DNA of 64,000 nucleotides from Pseudomonas crudilactis (GTDB taxonomy: Bacteria > Pseudomonadota > Gammaproteobacteria > Pseudomonadales > Pseudomonadaceae), in NCBI RefSeq assembly GCF_013433315.1, contig NZ_WXVV01000012.1, positions 62,001-126,000 of the forward strand. Direction: 5' to 3'. The position numbers and the translations under genes are program-made. Shown here in pieces: positions 1 to 9,687 of the stretch. Each line of letters starts with the position of its first letter. The stretch's first letter is position 1. The notes beneath the pieces were generated by a model. It was not told the origin of the DNA. It did not search any database and was given only the letters and a program-made list of their open reading frames with translations.

Positions 1-150
1 CGTGGTCCGATCCAGGTAATTCATGAGGCAGCCGAGGCGCTTTCGCAGGTTCGTCAGGGTAGGCCGACCATAAAAATATTGTGGATATATAAAGGGTTAC
101 GAGTTTTTTTAACTGACCGGTTATCCAAAAAGCCTTGTTACGAGTTGTGA
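1..150 (+). CDS. C-terminal fragment of an unrecognised protein, cut by the window edge
   Basis: An open frame enters from the left edge and runs 49 codons to a TGA at 148-150. The visible part has a helical stretch (IHEAAEALSQVRQG) followed by a beta-like segment (PTIKILWIYKG). This weakly recalls the end of MDR-type quinone/zinc oxidoreductases, but the tail after it is longer than usual for that family, so I do not assign it. A strong terminator follows about 50 bp downstream, which supports a real transcript ending here. It could also be a chance open frame. Confidence 0.35.
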   Translation, partial: RGPIQVIHEAAEALSQVRQGRPTIKILWIYKGLRVFLTDRLSKKPCYEL

Positions 151-200
151 ACTTAAGTAACATCCGTCCCGCGTTCACCACCACGGTTTATGCATTTTTA

Positions 201-237
201 AATCCCAAGCTTCCATCAGCTGCTTGGGATTTTTTTT
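201..237 (+). terminator. Rho-independent terminator
   Basis: The 10-bp arms AATCCCAAGC (201-210) and GCTTGGGATT (222-231) pair around an 11-nt loop and run into a T tract ending at 237. It would end the transcript entering from the left edge. The rest of 151-373 holds no convincing gene, only the leader of the next one. Confidence 0.8.
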
Positions 238-373
238 GCCTGCGATTTGGCTTTGTTGCTTCATTTTCCTCTCGATGCCTGGTAATTGCCTGGCGATTCC
301 TCGCAGGCAATTCCCTACGTTTTCGACTACTACTGACTGGCCGATTTTCAACTCTTTCTGATGGGGTGTATCG

Positions 374-829
374 ATGCTGGTTCACTGGTTTCTTGCGGCT
401 ATTCATCTACTGGCTTATGCCTTGGGCTTTTGGGCGATTCTGACGCGTGGAACGGCATTCAGTCGCCTCGCTGCTGGCGCAGGTGAGGCCAGGCGCGTTT
501 TGCTTGCCGATAATATTTGGGGTGTCTCTGCGTTGATTCTGCTGGTGACAGGCGGAATGCGGGCTTTTGGCGGCTTTGAAAAAGGCACCGACTATTATCT
601 TCATCAACCGCTGTTTCATCTGAAGATGACGCTGTTCGTGCTGATCCTGATTGTAGAGCTCGCCCCGATGATCACGTTGATAAAGTGGCGGATCGCGTCC
701 GCACGCGGCGCAGCGATCGACACCGGGCGTGCACAGCTGTACGCGCGAATCAGTCATGTCGAGGCGTTTTTGCTGCTACTGATGATGGTGGCGGCCACAG
801 GCATGGCGCGTGGCGTGACATTTGGTTAG
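374..829 (+). CDS. DUF2214 family inner-membrane protein
   Basis: This 151-residue protein has four hydrophobic segments (about residues 3-25, 50-70, 85-105 and 130-148). The lone HWFLAAIHLLAYALGF start, a central Asp-Asn (ADNIWGVSALILLVTG) and the KMTLF segment fit the DUF2214 family of predicted inner-membrane proteins, whose function is unknown. The ATG at 374 puts the first membrane helix at the N terminus, as the family expects. It stands alone between a terminator and the convergent rsmE gene, so context gives no role. Confidence 0.8.
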   Translation: MLVHWFLAAIHLLAYALGFWAILTRGTAFSRLAAGAGEARRVLLADNIWGVSALILLVTGGMRAFGGFEKGTDYYLHQPLFHLKMTLFVLILIVELAPMITLIKWRIASARGAAIDTGRAQLYARISHVEAFLLLLMMVAATGMARGVTFG

Positions 830-990
830 AGGGCGAATTCTCTGCGCTCTATCGGAAACGTCCGACAGCCAGCCAGGGGGATGGCAGGTAGTATCCGGCA
901 GCAAGAGGGGAGGTGTGAAGGGGAGGAGGTGTGTCAGGCGCCGTGCCCAGCGGAGTGGGGAGCGGATGGCAAAACGGCGCGTGAATCTCT

Positions 991-1023
991 AGCCAGTCAT
1001 TCCACAAGGTAAACGGACTGGCT
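991..1023. terminator. Inverted repeat between convergent genes, weak terminator
   Basis: AGCCAGTC (991-998) and GACTGGCT (1016-1023) form an 8-bp stem with a 17-nt loop just beyond the rsmE stop codon. No clear T tract follows on either strand, so intrinsic termination is uncertain. The rest of 830-1040 shows nothing recognisable. Confidence 0.4.
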
Positions 1024-1040
1024 ACTGACTGCGAGGCGGT

Positions 1041-1235
1041 TCAGGGAGTTTGTGGCTTGTCCGGGGCGGTCAGGCCAGCCTGAATGCGCTGGTAAATCTC
1101 TTCACGGTGCACTGCAACGTTTTTCGGAGCGTTGATGCCAATGCGGACCTGTTGGCCGCTTACGCCCAGAATGGTGATAGTGATGTCATCACCGATGTTT
1201 ATGCTTTCACCGACTTTGCGGGTGAGTATCAGCAT
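1041..1235 (-). CDS. rsmE: CsrA/RsmA-family RNA-binding regulator RsmE
   Basis: This 64-residue protein begins [20 protein letters not shown] and carries the conserved [12 protein letters not shown] helix, including the Arg of HREE that contacts GGA-containing RNA hairpins. CsrA-family dimers bind such hairpins over ribosome binding sites and repress translation in the Gac/Rsm secondary-metabolism cascade. The residues [15 protein letters not shown] and the tail [12 protein letters not shown] match RsmE of fluorescent pseudomonads rather than RsmA, which ends differently and is usually 61-62 residues. The internal ATG at 1235 is chosen because the family always starts MLILTR. It is transcribed alone, convergent with the DUF2214 gene. 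Confidence 0.88.
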   Translation of the reverse strand: MLILTRKVGESINIGDDITITILGVSGQQVRIGINAPKNVAVHREEIYQRIQAGLTAPDKPQTP

Positions 1236-1485
1236 GGTCTTCTCCTTGATTGCTTTGTAGGGCACCTGATTCAGACAGTGCAGAGGTCGGTGGTACGTAT
1301 AGATTAGTGCGAAGTCTCACGGTTTGGGTGCCTCTTTCTGACGCGCAGAAGCGGCATTAATTCCCAGGGCGTAACTATACAGAGGCTGCAACCATCAATC
1401 TCGTTGTTTTGTGCCCATTTTGCGGGCCTCGCGAAGTATTTATGAATGATAAGATCGCGGCTTTGAGAATTTCGAGGGAAGCGTT

Positions 1486-1851
1486 GTGCGCAAATTGGTT
1501 TGGGTAATCGCAGCACTGGTATTGACCGGGTGCGGTGAAGGCAAGAATGTAAACGCAGCAAAACCACAATCGGCTGTAGTGTCGGCGCCGGCGGCGGCCG
1601 CCCCCCAATGGGATCTCGAAGTGCGCGGCGAAACCCCGCAGGCTATCAGCGACCTGAGTGGCTGGTTGATCGAGCACGCTTTCGTACCTACGGTGATCAA
1701 GGACAGCAGTGGTAAAGCGCGAATTCTGATTGGTCCTTTCAACTCGCAAGCCGAAGCTGAAGCCCGAAAAGTACAAGTGGATGCCGCTCTGGTGAAAGCC
1801 AAGAAGCAGAATATTGAATCGGTGGTGATCGAGCACCCGCTCACGCCGTAA
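1486..1851 (+). CDS. Small SPOR-like lipoprotein
   Basis: This 121-residue protein starts with GTG, seven bases after a GAGGGA ribosome site. A lipoprotein signal peptide ends in the lipobox LTGC (residues 13-16), followed by an Ala/Pro-rich linker. The C-terminal 70 residues (WDLEVRGETPQAISDL, then RILIGPFNSQAEAEARKVQ) have the alternating beta-alpha pattern and GPF motif of SPOR domains, which bind denuded septal peptidoglycan. The role inferred is an outer-membrane-anchored cell-envelope protein. The SPOR assignment is by motif pattern only. Confidence 0.7.
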   Translation: MRKLVWVIAALVLTGCGEGKNVNAAKPQSAVVSAPAAAAPQWDLEVRGETPQAISDLSGWLIEHAFVPTVIKDSSGKARILIGPFNSQAEAEARKVQVDAALVKAKKQNIESVVIEHPLTP

Positions 1852-1938
1852 ACGCCGCGTTTCAGCGGAGCAACCTAAAGGACCTCGGATGTGGCTCGTC
1901 TAATACGAGTCAGTCACGATTTTCCGAAGGAGCTCCGC

Positions 1939-2841
1939 ATGGCCTCCGCCAATCCTTACCAGTTGTTCGACGTCATACTGCATCGCAAGACCTTACTTAG
2001 CCCGCACATGATGCGGATCACGCTGGCCAGTCCTGCTGTTAAAGAAATGGCTACCTGGGCGCCGGATCAAAGGGTGAAACTGTTTTTTCCTGCGGCTGAT
2101 GGTTCTCCTGCCAGGCTTGCTCAGGGCGAGGGTTGGTACGCCCGCTTCAAGGCAATGATTGCCGATCGACGTCCGGCAATGCGCACCTACACCATTCGCC
2201 ATTTGCGTGCCGAACAAGGCGAAGTGGATATTGATTTCGTCCTGCACGGTGAAACCGGGCCTGCTTCGCGTTGGGCGCTTCGGGCGCAGCCCGGTGATTC
2301 GATGCAGATTCTCGCCCCGGATCGCCGCTTTTCAGCACAGGACGCCGGAGGGTTCGAATGGAAGCCGCCGCAGACCCTTAAGCAGGTTCTGCTGGTCGCC
2401 GACGGCACGGCGCTACCGGCGGCCATGGGCATTCTCGATGAATTGGCCGCTATGGCCGAGCCACCCCTGACGCAGGCGTTTTTCGAAGTCGACAGTGTCG
2501 AGGATATGCTGGCAGTTCCCGATTGGGCCGGGCTGATGGTGCAGTGGCTGATCCGGGACCAGGCCAGCGCCGGTACGTTGATGGTGGCGGCGGTTCAGAA
2601 AGCCGTTGCACCCATTCATGCCTCATCCATCGGCCAGGCTGTCGAGTTGGCCGAGGTCGATATCGATAAAGAGATTCTTTGGGAAATAGCCGAGACAGCC
2701 AATGAGAGTTTCTATGGCTGGATCGCTGGAGAAAGCGCTGCGGTGATGAGTCTGCGCAGGTACCTGATCAAAGAATGCGGGATCGCACGCGAGTCGCTCA
2801 ACCTGATGGGGTACTGGCGCTACAACAAGGCGGGCAGCTAG
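1939..2841 (+). CDS. Siderophore-interacting protein (ferric-siderophore reductase type)
   Basis: This 300-residue protein belongs to the FAD-binding SIP/ViuB family, cytoplasmic flavoenzymes that reduce ferric siderophores to release iron. The N-terminal barrel contains the FAD-binding signature RTYTIRHL and the segment DIDFVLHGETGPASRWAL. The C-terminal NAD(P)H-binding half ends WRYNKAGS, typical of the family. AAGGAG lies six bases before the ATG at 1939. An in-frame GTG at 1891 with its own AAAGGA would add 16 residues and cannot be excluded. It is a single gene closed by a terminator, with no siderophore genes visible nearby. Confidence 0.88.
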   Translation: MASANPYQLFDVILHRKTLLSPHMMRITLASPAVKEMATWAPDQRVKLFFPAADGSPARLAQGEGWYARFKAMIADRRPAMRTYTIRHLRAEQGEVDIDFVLHGETGPASRWALRAQPGDSMQILAPDRRFSAQDAGGFEWKPPQTLKQVLLVADGTALPAAMGILDELAAMAEPPLTQAFFEVDSVEDMLAVPDWAGLMVQWLIRDQASAGTLMVAAVQKAVAPIHASSIGQAVELAEVDIDKEILWEIAETANESFYGWIAGESAAVMSLRRYLIKECGIARESLNLMGYWRYNKAGS

Positions 2842-2847
2842 CCACAA

Positions 2848-2880
2848 AAAAGGCCTCGGACATGACGTTCGAGGCCTTTT
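2848..2880. terminator. Bidirectional terminator
   Basis: AAAAGGCCTCG (2848-2858) and CGAGGCCTTTT (2870-2880) form an 11-bp stem with A and T tracts on both sides. It separates the convergent siderophore-interacting and endA genes and would serve both strands. Confidence 0.85.
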
Positions 2881-2895
2881 CTTTTAAGTGGTCGA

Positions 2896-3585
2896 TCAGC
2901 CGCAGGCTTTCATGTTCACCGGGCCGACAAATTCATTGCCGCGTCCCATCACGCACGCCACGCTTTGATTACGCTGACGCTCCCAGTCCTGCACCGGGTA
3001 AGTCTTGTTCCACGCCTCGTACAATTGCCGATCCTGTTTCGACAGGCGCAAGCCGTATTGCTTGCTCATGTAGAAGTAAGTGCGGGCGATCATGCCGCGA
3101 ATCGACGGGCGAGGCATGACCTTCTTCGCCTTGAAGTCGACCTGGGTCAGACACGAACCGTACTGCCCGGATTGCACCGGCAGCCATCCGTAGCTGAAGT
3201 TGCTGCGGTCTCCATTGACCTCGCCAATACTCGGCACCAGGTTATGCAGATCGGCTTCGGCTTTCTGATAGCTTGGGTCGTAACGCGTGCAGTTCTTGCG
3301 TCCACCTTCCTGCCAGCACTGACGCTGATGGCCGAACTGCCAGGCAGGCACGATGTGTTCCCATTCAATGCGTGACGCACGCTTGGCATTCTTGCGCGGT
3401 ACGTAACCGCAAGCCTTCAGGTCAACCTTGTTGCCGGTGTACTTGCATCCGCAATAAAACTCCGTGGACTGCGGTGCATATAGCTTCCAGGCGGCCTTCT
3501 TGGCTTCGGAAAATGTGCGGGGTGCGCCAGCCTGGGCACCCATGGCGATGAACAAAAGCAACAAAGCAAAACAGCGGACACTCAT
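2896..3585 (-). CDS. endA: Secreted endonuclease I
   Basis: This 229-residue protein has a signal peptide of about 20 residues (hydrophobic [12 protein letters not shown]), then the endonuclease I domain. The His-metal active site [15 protein letters not shown] and the downstream [21 protein letters not shown] are both intact. Paired cysteines (CGCKY, CW, C in the tail) suggest disulfides in the periplasm or outside the cell. The family cuts double-stranded DNA without sequence preference and is used in nutrient recovery from DNA. The ATG at 3585 is preferred over the longer frame because it places the signal peptide at the N terminus. The DUF1654 gene ends four bases upstream, so both probably share a transcript. 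Confidence 0.9.
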   Translation of the reverse strand: MSVRCFALLLLFIAMGAQAGAPRTFSEAKKAAWKLYAPQSTEFYCGCKYTGNKVDLKACGYVPRKNAKRASRIEWEHIVPAWQFGHQRQCWQEGGRKNCTRYDPSYQKAEADLHNLVPSIGEVNGDRSNFSYGWLPVQSGQYGSCLTQVDFKAKKVMPRPSIRGMIARTYFYMSKQYGLRLSKQDRQLYEAWNKTYPVQDWERQRNQSVACVMGRGNEFVGPVNMKACG

Positions 3586-3589
3586 TGAA

Positions 3590-3829
3590 TCAATCTTCCT
3601 TCGGTACAACCCAAAAAATCTGCACACCACCATCGTCGCGATAGGCGAGGGTGACGTTGTCGTTCTCGTCGATTTCCTCGAGCAGACGTTCCCACTCGTC
3701 CATCGGCTCGTCCGGCAGACGGAAGATCAGTGCCGCTTTGGCTTTTTGTGCAGTGGGGGAATTGATGATTTTCTGAACGCGCATGCCCATGCGTTCGTAA
3801 GCGTCAGGAGCATCAGGGGAGGTGGCCAC
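3590..3829 (-). CDS. DUF1654 family protein
   Basis: This protein of about 79 residues contains [21 protein letters not shown] and [16 protein letters not shown], the hallmark segments of DUF1654, a small family mostly seen in Pseudomonas chromosomes, plasmids and phages. Its function is unknown. GTG at 3829 is chosen because AAGGA lies seven bases before it. The longer frame to ATG 3880 lacks a ribosome site. It sits directly ahead of endA (four-base gap), so co-expression with the nuclease is likely. Confidence 0.75.
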   Translation of the reverse strand: MATSPDAPDAYERMGMRVQKIINSPTAQKAKAALIFRLPDEPMDEWERLLEEIDENDNVTLAYRDDGGVQIFWVVPKED

Positions 3830-4023
3830 GAGGTTATCCTTATTAAGCTGTACGTGCATACAGTATTTAACTGTAAGCATTTTCGCAACTGCTTAAAATT
3901 AAAGAAAATCCTCTGACAGCGCTTTTCCGATTTTGGTGTAGGCCGTGTCGAATTTTTTGTAGGAAAAATGCGAGAGCTTTGTGAGCGATGCACCACCCAA
4001 CCGACAGGCGAGTGGCGCAGGGT

Positions 4024-4046
4024 GCCCAATCAAGAATTGATTGGGC
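4024..4046. terminator. Hairpin beyond ansB
   Basis: A perfect 10-bp stem, GCCCAATCAA (4024-4033) and TTGATTGGGC (4037-4046) with a 3-nt loop, lies ten bases past the ansB stop. It lacks a T tract, so it may stabilise the mRNA 3' end rather than terminate alone. Confidence 0.5.
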
Positions 4047-4055
4047 GAAGGTCCA

Positions 4056-5492
<1,437 letters not shown>

Positions 5493-5942
5493 ATGTCACT
5501 GACGGTCGGTTTATCAAATCCTGGCGCAGTCACCATCGGCGGCAAAACCGCAGCGACTATCAATGCATTGAGCGAGGCGGGAGCGGAGGCTTCCACCGAG
5601 GCGCTGGGCACTGAGAAAGAATCGAACAATCAGGTCAGGACCGGTGGTGCCGCTGCGCCAGAAGACAGCAAGGCTGAAAGCGGCGACAACCTGAGCGTCA
5701 CGGTCAAGATGTTGCTCAAGCGCATGCAGGAACTGCAGAAGCAACTGCAGGAGCAGCAACAACAACTGGCGGCCGCACAAGCCAAGACCTATCCGACGCC
5801 TGAGGCCAAATCGCAAGCGGTGATGTCCATTCAGGGGCAAATCGCGCAAACCAGCGCTGCGATGGCAGAAGTGGCTGGTGCACTGGTCAAGGAAATGACG
5901 AAGAGTTCCACTAGCGGTAACCTGGTCAGCACCACGGCATAA
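5493..5942 (+). CDS. Small coiled-coil protein of unknown function
   Basis: This 149-residue protein has AGGGAG upstream of its ATG. The N-terminal third is Ala/Gly/Ser-rich and low in complexity. Residues 65-100 form a Gln-rich coiled coil (MLLKRMQELQKQLQEQQQQLAAAQ), followed by an Ala-rich helix and a Ser/Thr tail. There is no signal peptide or membrane segment. Small Gln-rich coiled-coil proteins of this layout occur widely in Pseudomonas, but I recognise no defined function. It stands alone between ansB and the ribose operon. Confidence 0.7.
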   Translation: MSLTVGLSNPGAVTIGGKTAATINALSEAGAEASTEALGTEKESNNQVRTGGAAAPEDSKAESGDNLSVTVKMLLKRMQELQKQLQEQQQQLAAAQAKTYPTPEAKSQAVMSIQGQIAQTSAAMAEVAGALVKEMTKSSTSGNLVSTTA

Positions 5943-6035
5943 GCAGCGAAAGGGCGAGTCCGACGATTCGCCCTACAACAAATGACGATTTCTGATTGTT
6001 GACAAATGTCGGCGGGATTCGCATAGTTCGGTCTA

Positions 6036-6049
6036 CGCAAACGTTTGCG
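6036..6049. promoter_or_regulatory. LacI-type operator, probable RbsR site
   Basis: CGCAAACGTTTGCG is a perfect 14-bp palindrome with the central CG typical of LacI/GalR operators, 95 bp upstream of rbsB. A weaker half-site pair, GCAA-GCG-TTGC, lies at 6103-6113. As the operon encodes its own LacI-family regulator, RbsR is the obvious ligand. Confidence 0.75.
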
Positions 6050-6143
6050 CGGCTCTCCCGGCACTGTATGGCCCGGAAGCAAGCGAGATAGCTTACGCCA
6101 GCGCAAGCGTTGCTCACAATAATCATAAGATCGGAGTGAACCC

Positions 6144-7100
6144 ATGAAGCTGCCATTCGCTGGACGTCTTCTTGCTGTCGCTATGCTGGCTGCCACAGCC
6201 GCCGCACTACCTGTCTCCTCGGCATTCGCCGAATCCGCCGAAAAACCCAAAGTCGCGCTGGTCATGAAGTCTCTCGCCAACGAATTCTTCCTGACCATGG
6301 AAGACGGCGCCAAGGCCTACCAGAAAGAACACTCCGCCGATTTCGACCTGATCTCCAATGGCATCAAGGATGAAACCGATACTGCTGGCCAGACCCGTAT
6401 CGTCGAGCAGATGATTCTGGCCAAGGTCAATGCACTGGTAATCGCGCCTTCCGATTCCAAGGCCATGGTGCCGGTGATCAAGAAAGCCGTCGATGCCGGC
6501 ATCACCGTGATCAACATCGATAACCAGCTCGATCCGGCCATCGTCAAAAGCAAAAACATCAGCGTGCCCTTCGTAGGCCCGGACAACCGTAAAGGTGCGC
6601 GTCTGGTCGGTGAATACCTGGCCAAGCAGCTCAAGGCCGGTGACGAAGTCGGCATCATTGAAGGCGTGTCCACCACGACCAATGCCCAGCAACGTACCGC
6701 TGGCTTCAAAGATGCGATGGACGCTGCGCAGATCAAGATCGTTTCCCTGCAATCCGGCGACTGGGAAATCGACAAAGGCAACAAGGTTGCCGCTTCGATT
6801 CTCAGTGAGTATCCGGATGTCAAAGCGCTGCTGGCCGGCAACGACAGCATGGCCGTCGGTGCCGTTTCCGCAGTCCGTGCCGCTGGCAAGGCCGGTCAGG
6901 TTCAGGTCGTCGGTTACGACAACATCAATGCCATCAAGCCAATGTTGAAGGACGGTCGCGTGTTGGCCACGGCTGACCAGTTCGCTGCGAAGCAAGCGGT
7001 GTTCGGCATCGAAACCGCGCTGAAAATCATCAAGGGCGAAAAAGTCGACAGCGGCGCCAACGGCGTGATCGAAACACCGGTCGAGCTGGTCACCAAGTAA
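6144..7100 (+). CDS. rbsB: Ribose ABC transporter, periplasmic ribose-binding protein
   Basis: This 318-residue protein has a clear signal peptide (residues 1-29, ending SSAFA). The mature part begins KPKVALVMKSLANEFF and has the two-lobed periplasmic-binding fold of the RbsB family, with the hinge-region segments APSDSKAMVPVIKKAVDAGI, NIDNQL, VGPDNRKGARLVGEYLA and AGNDSMAVGAVSAV. It captures ribose in the periplasm and delivers it to RbsA/RbsC. It is the first gene of the operon, behind the RbsR palindrome, and would be the most strongly expressed product. Confidence 0.93.
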   Translation: MKLPFAGRLLAVAMLAATAAALPVSSAFAESAEKPKVALVMKSLANEFFLTMEDGAKAYQKEHSADFDLISNGIKDETDTAGQTRIVEQMILAKVNALVIAPSDSKAMVPVIKKAVDAGITVINIDNQLDPAIVKSKNISVPFVGPDNRKGARLVGEYLAKQLKAGDEVGIIEGVSTTTNAQQRTAGFKDAMDAAQIKIVSLQSGDWEIDKGNKVAASILSEYPDVKALLAGNDSMAVGAVSAVRAAGKAGQVQVVGYDNINAIKPMLKDGRVLATADQFAAKQAVFGIETALKIIKGEKVDSGANGVIETPVELVTK

Positions 7101-7156
7101 GTCTTCTGGCGACACAACGGCGCTCGTCCGTCCGGGCGAGCGCATGGAGAGTTTTT

Positions 7157-8710
7157 ATGTCAGTTTCCGCCCCGAACGCTGTCCTCTCGGTCAGCGGTAT
7201 CGGTAAGACCTATGCGCAACCGGTGCTCACTGGCATCGATCTGACGCTGATGCGCGGTGAAGTACTGGCGCTGACCGGCGAGAATGGTGCCGGCAAAAGT
7301 ACCCTGTCGAAAATCATCGGCGGACTGGTCACCCCGACCACCGGCCAGATGCAATTCCAGGGCAAGGACTATCGACCGGGCAGTCGCACCCAGGCTGAAG
7401 ACCTCGGCGTGCGTATGGTCATGCAAGAACTCAATCTGTTGCCGACCCTGTCGGTGGCGGAGAATCTGTTTCTCGACAACCTGCCTAGCAACGGTGGCTG
7501 GATCAGCCGCAAGCAGTTGCGCAAGGCTGCGATCGAAGCCATGGCGCAAGTCGGTCTCGACGCAATTGATCCGGATACGCTGGTCGGCGAGTTGGGTATC
7601 GGGCATCAGCAGATGGTCGAAATCGCCCGTAACCTGATTGGCGATTGTCATGTGCTGATTCTCGATGAGCCGACCGCGATGCTGACCGCGCGTGAAGTCG
7701 AAATGCTCTTTGAGCAGATTACCCGTTTGCAGGCGCGAGGCGTCTCGATCATCTACATTTCCCACCGCCTCGAAGAGTTGGCCCGCGTCGCACAGCGGAT
7801 TGCCGTGCTGCGTGATGGCCATCTGGTGTGCGTCGAGCCGATGGCCAATTACAACAGCGAGCAGCTGGTGACGCTGATGGTTGGTCGTGAACTGGGCGAA
7901 CATATCGACATGGGCCCGCGCAAGATCGGTGCCCCGGCGCTGACTGTCACGGGTTTGACTCGCTCCGACAAAGTGCGCGATGTCTCGTTCGAAGTGCGTG
8001 CCGGCGAGATCTTCGGGATTTCCGGGTTGATCGGGGCAGGGCGCACGGAGCTGTTGCGACTGATCTTCGGCGCAGACGTTGCCGACAGCGGCAGCATTGC
8101 ACTTGGCTCGCCAGCCAAAGTCGTCAGTGTGCGCTCGCCAGTCGATGCCGTGCGCAACGGTATCGCGTTGATCACCGAGGACCGCAAGGGGGAAGGCCTG
8201 CTGCTCAGTCAGTCGATCAGCGCCAACATCGCCCTCGGCAACATGCCGGAGATTTCCAGTGGCGGTGTCGTCAACAACGGCGACGAGATCGCTCTGGCGC
8301 AGCGTCAGATCGACGCCATGCGCATCCGCAGTTCGAGTCCGACACAATTGGTTTCGGAGTTGTCCGGCGGCAACCAGCAGAAAGTCGTGATCGGCCGCTG
8401 GCTGGAGCGCGACTGTTCGGTGCTGCTGTTCGACGAGCCGACCCGTGGCATCGACGTCGGCGCCAAGTTCGATATTTATGCCTTGCTCGGCGAACTGACG
8501 CGCCAGGGCAAAGCGCTGGTGGTGGTGTCCAGTGACCTGCGTGAGCTGATGCTGATCTGCGACCGGATTGGCGTGTTGTCGGCAGGGCGCTTGATCGACA
8601 CCTTCGAGCGCGACAGCTGGACTCAGGATGATTTGCTTGCCGCCGCGTTCGCCGGCTACCAAAAACGTGATGCGTTGCTCAACGAAGCGGCGCCTAGGGA
8701 TCTCCCATGA
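7157..8710 (+). CDS. rbsA: Ribose ABC transporter, double ATPase subunit
   Basis: This 517-residue protein contains two fused ABC ATPase domains, as in all RbsA proteins. The first has Walker A GENGAGKST (41-49) and Walker B LILDEPT. The second has the characteristically degenerate P-loop GLIGAGRTE, a strong signature LSGGNQQKV and Walker B LLFDEPTRGIDVG. It energises ribose import through RbsC at the inner membrane. The last codons overlap rbsC by four bases (ATGA), indicating translational coupling. Confidence 0.94.
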   Translation: MSVSAPNAVLSVSGIGKTYAQPVLTGIDLTLMRGEVLALTGENGAGKSTLSKIIGGLVTPTTGQMQFQGKDYRPGSRTQAEDLGVRMVMQELNLLPTLSVAENLFLDNLPSNGGWISRKQLRKAAIEAMAQVGLDAIDPDTLVGELGIGHQQMVEIARNLIGDCHVLILDEPTAMLTAREVEMLFEQITRLQARGVSIIYISHRLEELARVAQRIAVLRDGHLVCVEPMANYNSEQLVTLMVGRELGEHIDMGPRKIGAPALTVTGLTRSDKVRDVSFEVRAGEIFGISGLIGAGRTELLRLIFGADVADSGSIALGSPAKVVSVRSPVDAVRNGIALITEDRKGEGLLLSQSISANIALGNMPEISSGGVVNNGDEIALAQRQIDAMRIRSSSPTQLVSELSGGNQQKVVIGRWLERDCSVLLFDEPTRGIDVGAKFDIYALLGELTRQGKALVVVSSDLRELMLICDRIGVLSAGRLIDTFERDSWTQDDLLAAAFAGYQKRDALLNEAAPRDLP

Positions 8711-9684
8711 AAACTGCATCTCCTGCCGGCAAACGTAGTGGCAACTTCTATGGTCTGGGCACTTATCTGGGCCTGGCCGGTGCGTTGCTGGCGATGATTG
8801 CGCTGTTCTCGGTCTTGAGCAGCCACTTTCTGTCGTATAACACCTTCAGTACGTTGGCCAACCAGATCCCTGATCTGATGGTGCTGGCGGTCGGCATGAC
8901 CTTCGTGTTGATCATCGGCGGCATCGACCTGTCGGTGGGCTCGGTACTGGCACTGGCCGCTTCGACAGTCAGCGTCGCCATTCTCGGTTGGGGCTGGGGC
9001 GTGTTGCCGTCAGCGTTGCTCGGCATGGCCGTGGCGGCACTGGCCGGCACCGTTACCGGTTCGATCACCGTGGCCTGGCGGATTCCATCGTTCATCGTCT
9101 CTCTGGGTGTGCTGGAAATGGCTCGGGGTTTGGCATATCAGATGACCGGTTCGCGCACCGCATACATCGGAGACTCGTTCGCCTGGTTGTCGAATCCGGT
9201 CGCGTTCGGTATCTCGCCGTCGTTCATTATTGCGTTGCTGGTGATTATCATCGCCCAGGCTGTGTTGACCCGGACCGTGTTCGGTCGCTACCTGATCGGC
9301 ATCGGCACCAACGAAGAGGCGGTGCGTCTGGCGGGGATCAATCCGAAACCCTACAAGATTCTGGTGTTCAGCCTGATGGGCCTGCTGGCCGGTATCGCCG
9401 CGCTGTTTCAGATTTCCCGTCTGGAAGCCGCTGACCCGAATGCCGGTTCCGGTCTGGAGTTGCAAGTAATCGCTGCGGTGGTGATCGGCGGCACCAGCCT
9501 TATGGGCGGACGCGGTTCGGTGATCAGCACGTTTTTTGGCGTATTGATTATCTCGGTACTGGCGGCGGGTCTGGCGCAGATCGGCGCGACCGAGCCGACC
9601 AAACGTATCATCACGGGCGCGGTCATCGTGATCGCGGTGGTGCTCGACACTTATCGCAGTCAGCGCGCCAGTCGCCGGGGCTAA
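8707..9684 (+). CDS. rbsC: Ribose ABC transporter permease
   Basis: This 325-residue polytopic inner-membrane protein has about eight to ten hydrophobic segments. The family motifs LIIGGIDLSVGSVLAL, FIVSLGVLEMARG and the C-terminal VIGGTSLMGGRGSV loop, which contacts the ATPase, are all present. It forms the ribose channel with RbsA. The start overlaps the rbsA stop by four bases, and the stop lies three bases before rbsR, so the operon is tightly packed. Confidence 0.94.
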   Translation: MKTASPAGKRSGNFYGLGTYLGLAGALLAMIALFSVLSSHFLSYNTFSTLANQIPDLMVLAVGMTFVLIIGGIDLSVGSVLALAASTVSVAILGWGWGVLPSALLGMAVAALAGTVTGSITVAWRIPSFIVSLGVLEMARGLAYQMTGSRTAYIGDSFAWLSNPVAFGISPSFIIALLVIIIAQAVLTRTVFGRYLIGIGTNEEAVRLAGINPKPYKILVFSLMGLLAGIAALFQISRLEAADPNAGSGLELQVIAAVVIGGTSLMGGRGSVISTFFGVLIISVLAAGLAQIGATEPTKRIITGAVIVIAVVLDTYRSQRASRRG

Positions 9685-9687
9685 GAC

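Noticed and set aside
135..443. 102-codon open frame before the DUF2214 gene
   Set aside because: It crosses the terminator at 201-237 and overlaps the DUF2214 gene; the sequence is low-complexity Phe/Arg/Leu typical of a chance frame.
7160..8719. 519-codon open frame antisense to rbsA
   Set aside because: Shadow of rbsA, whose ABC motifs are unambiguous.
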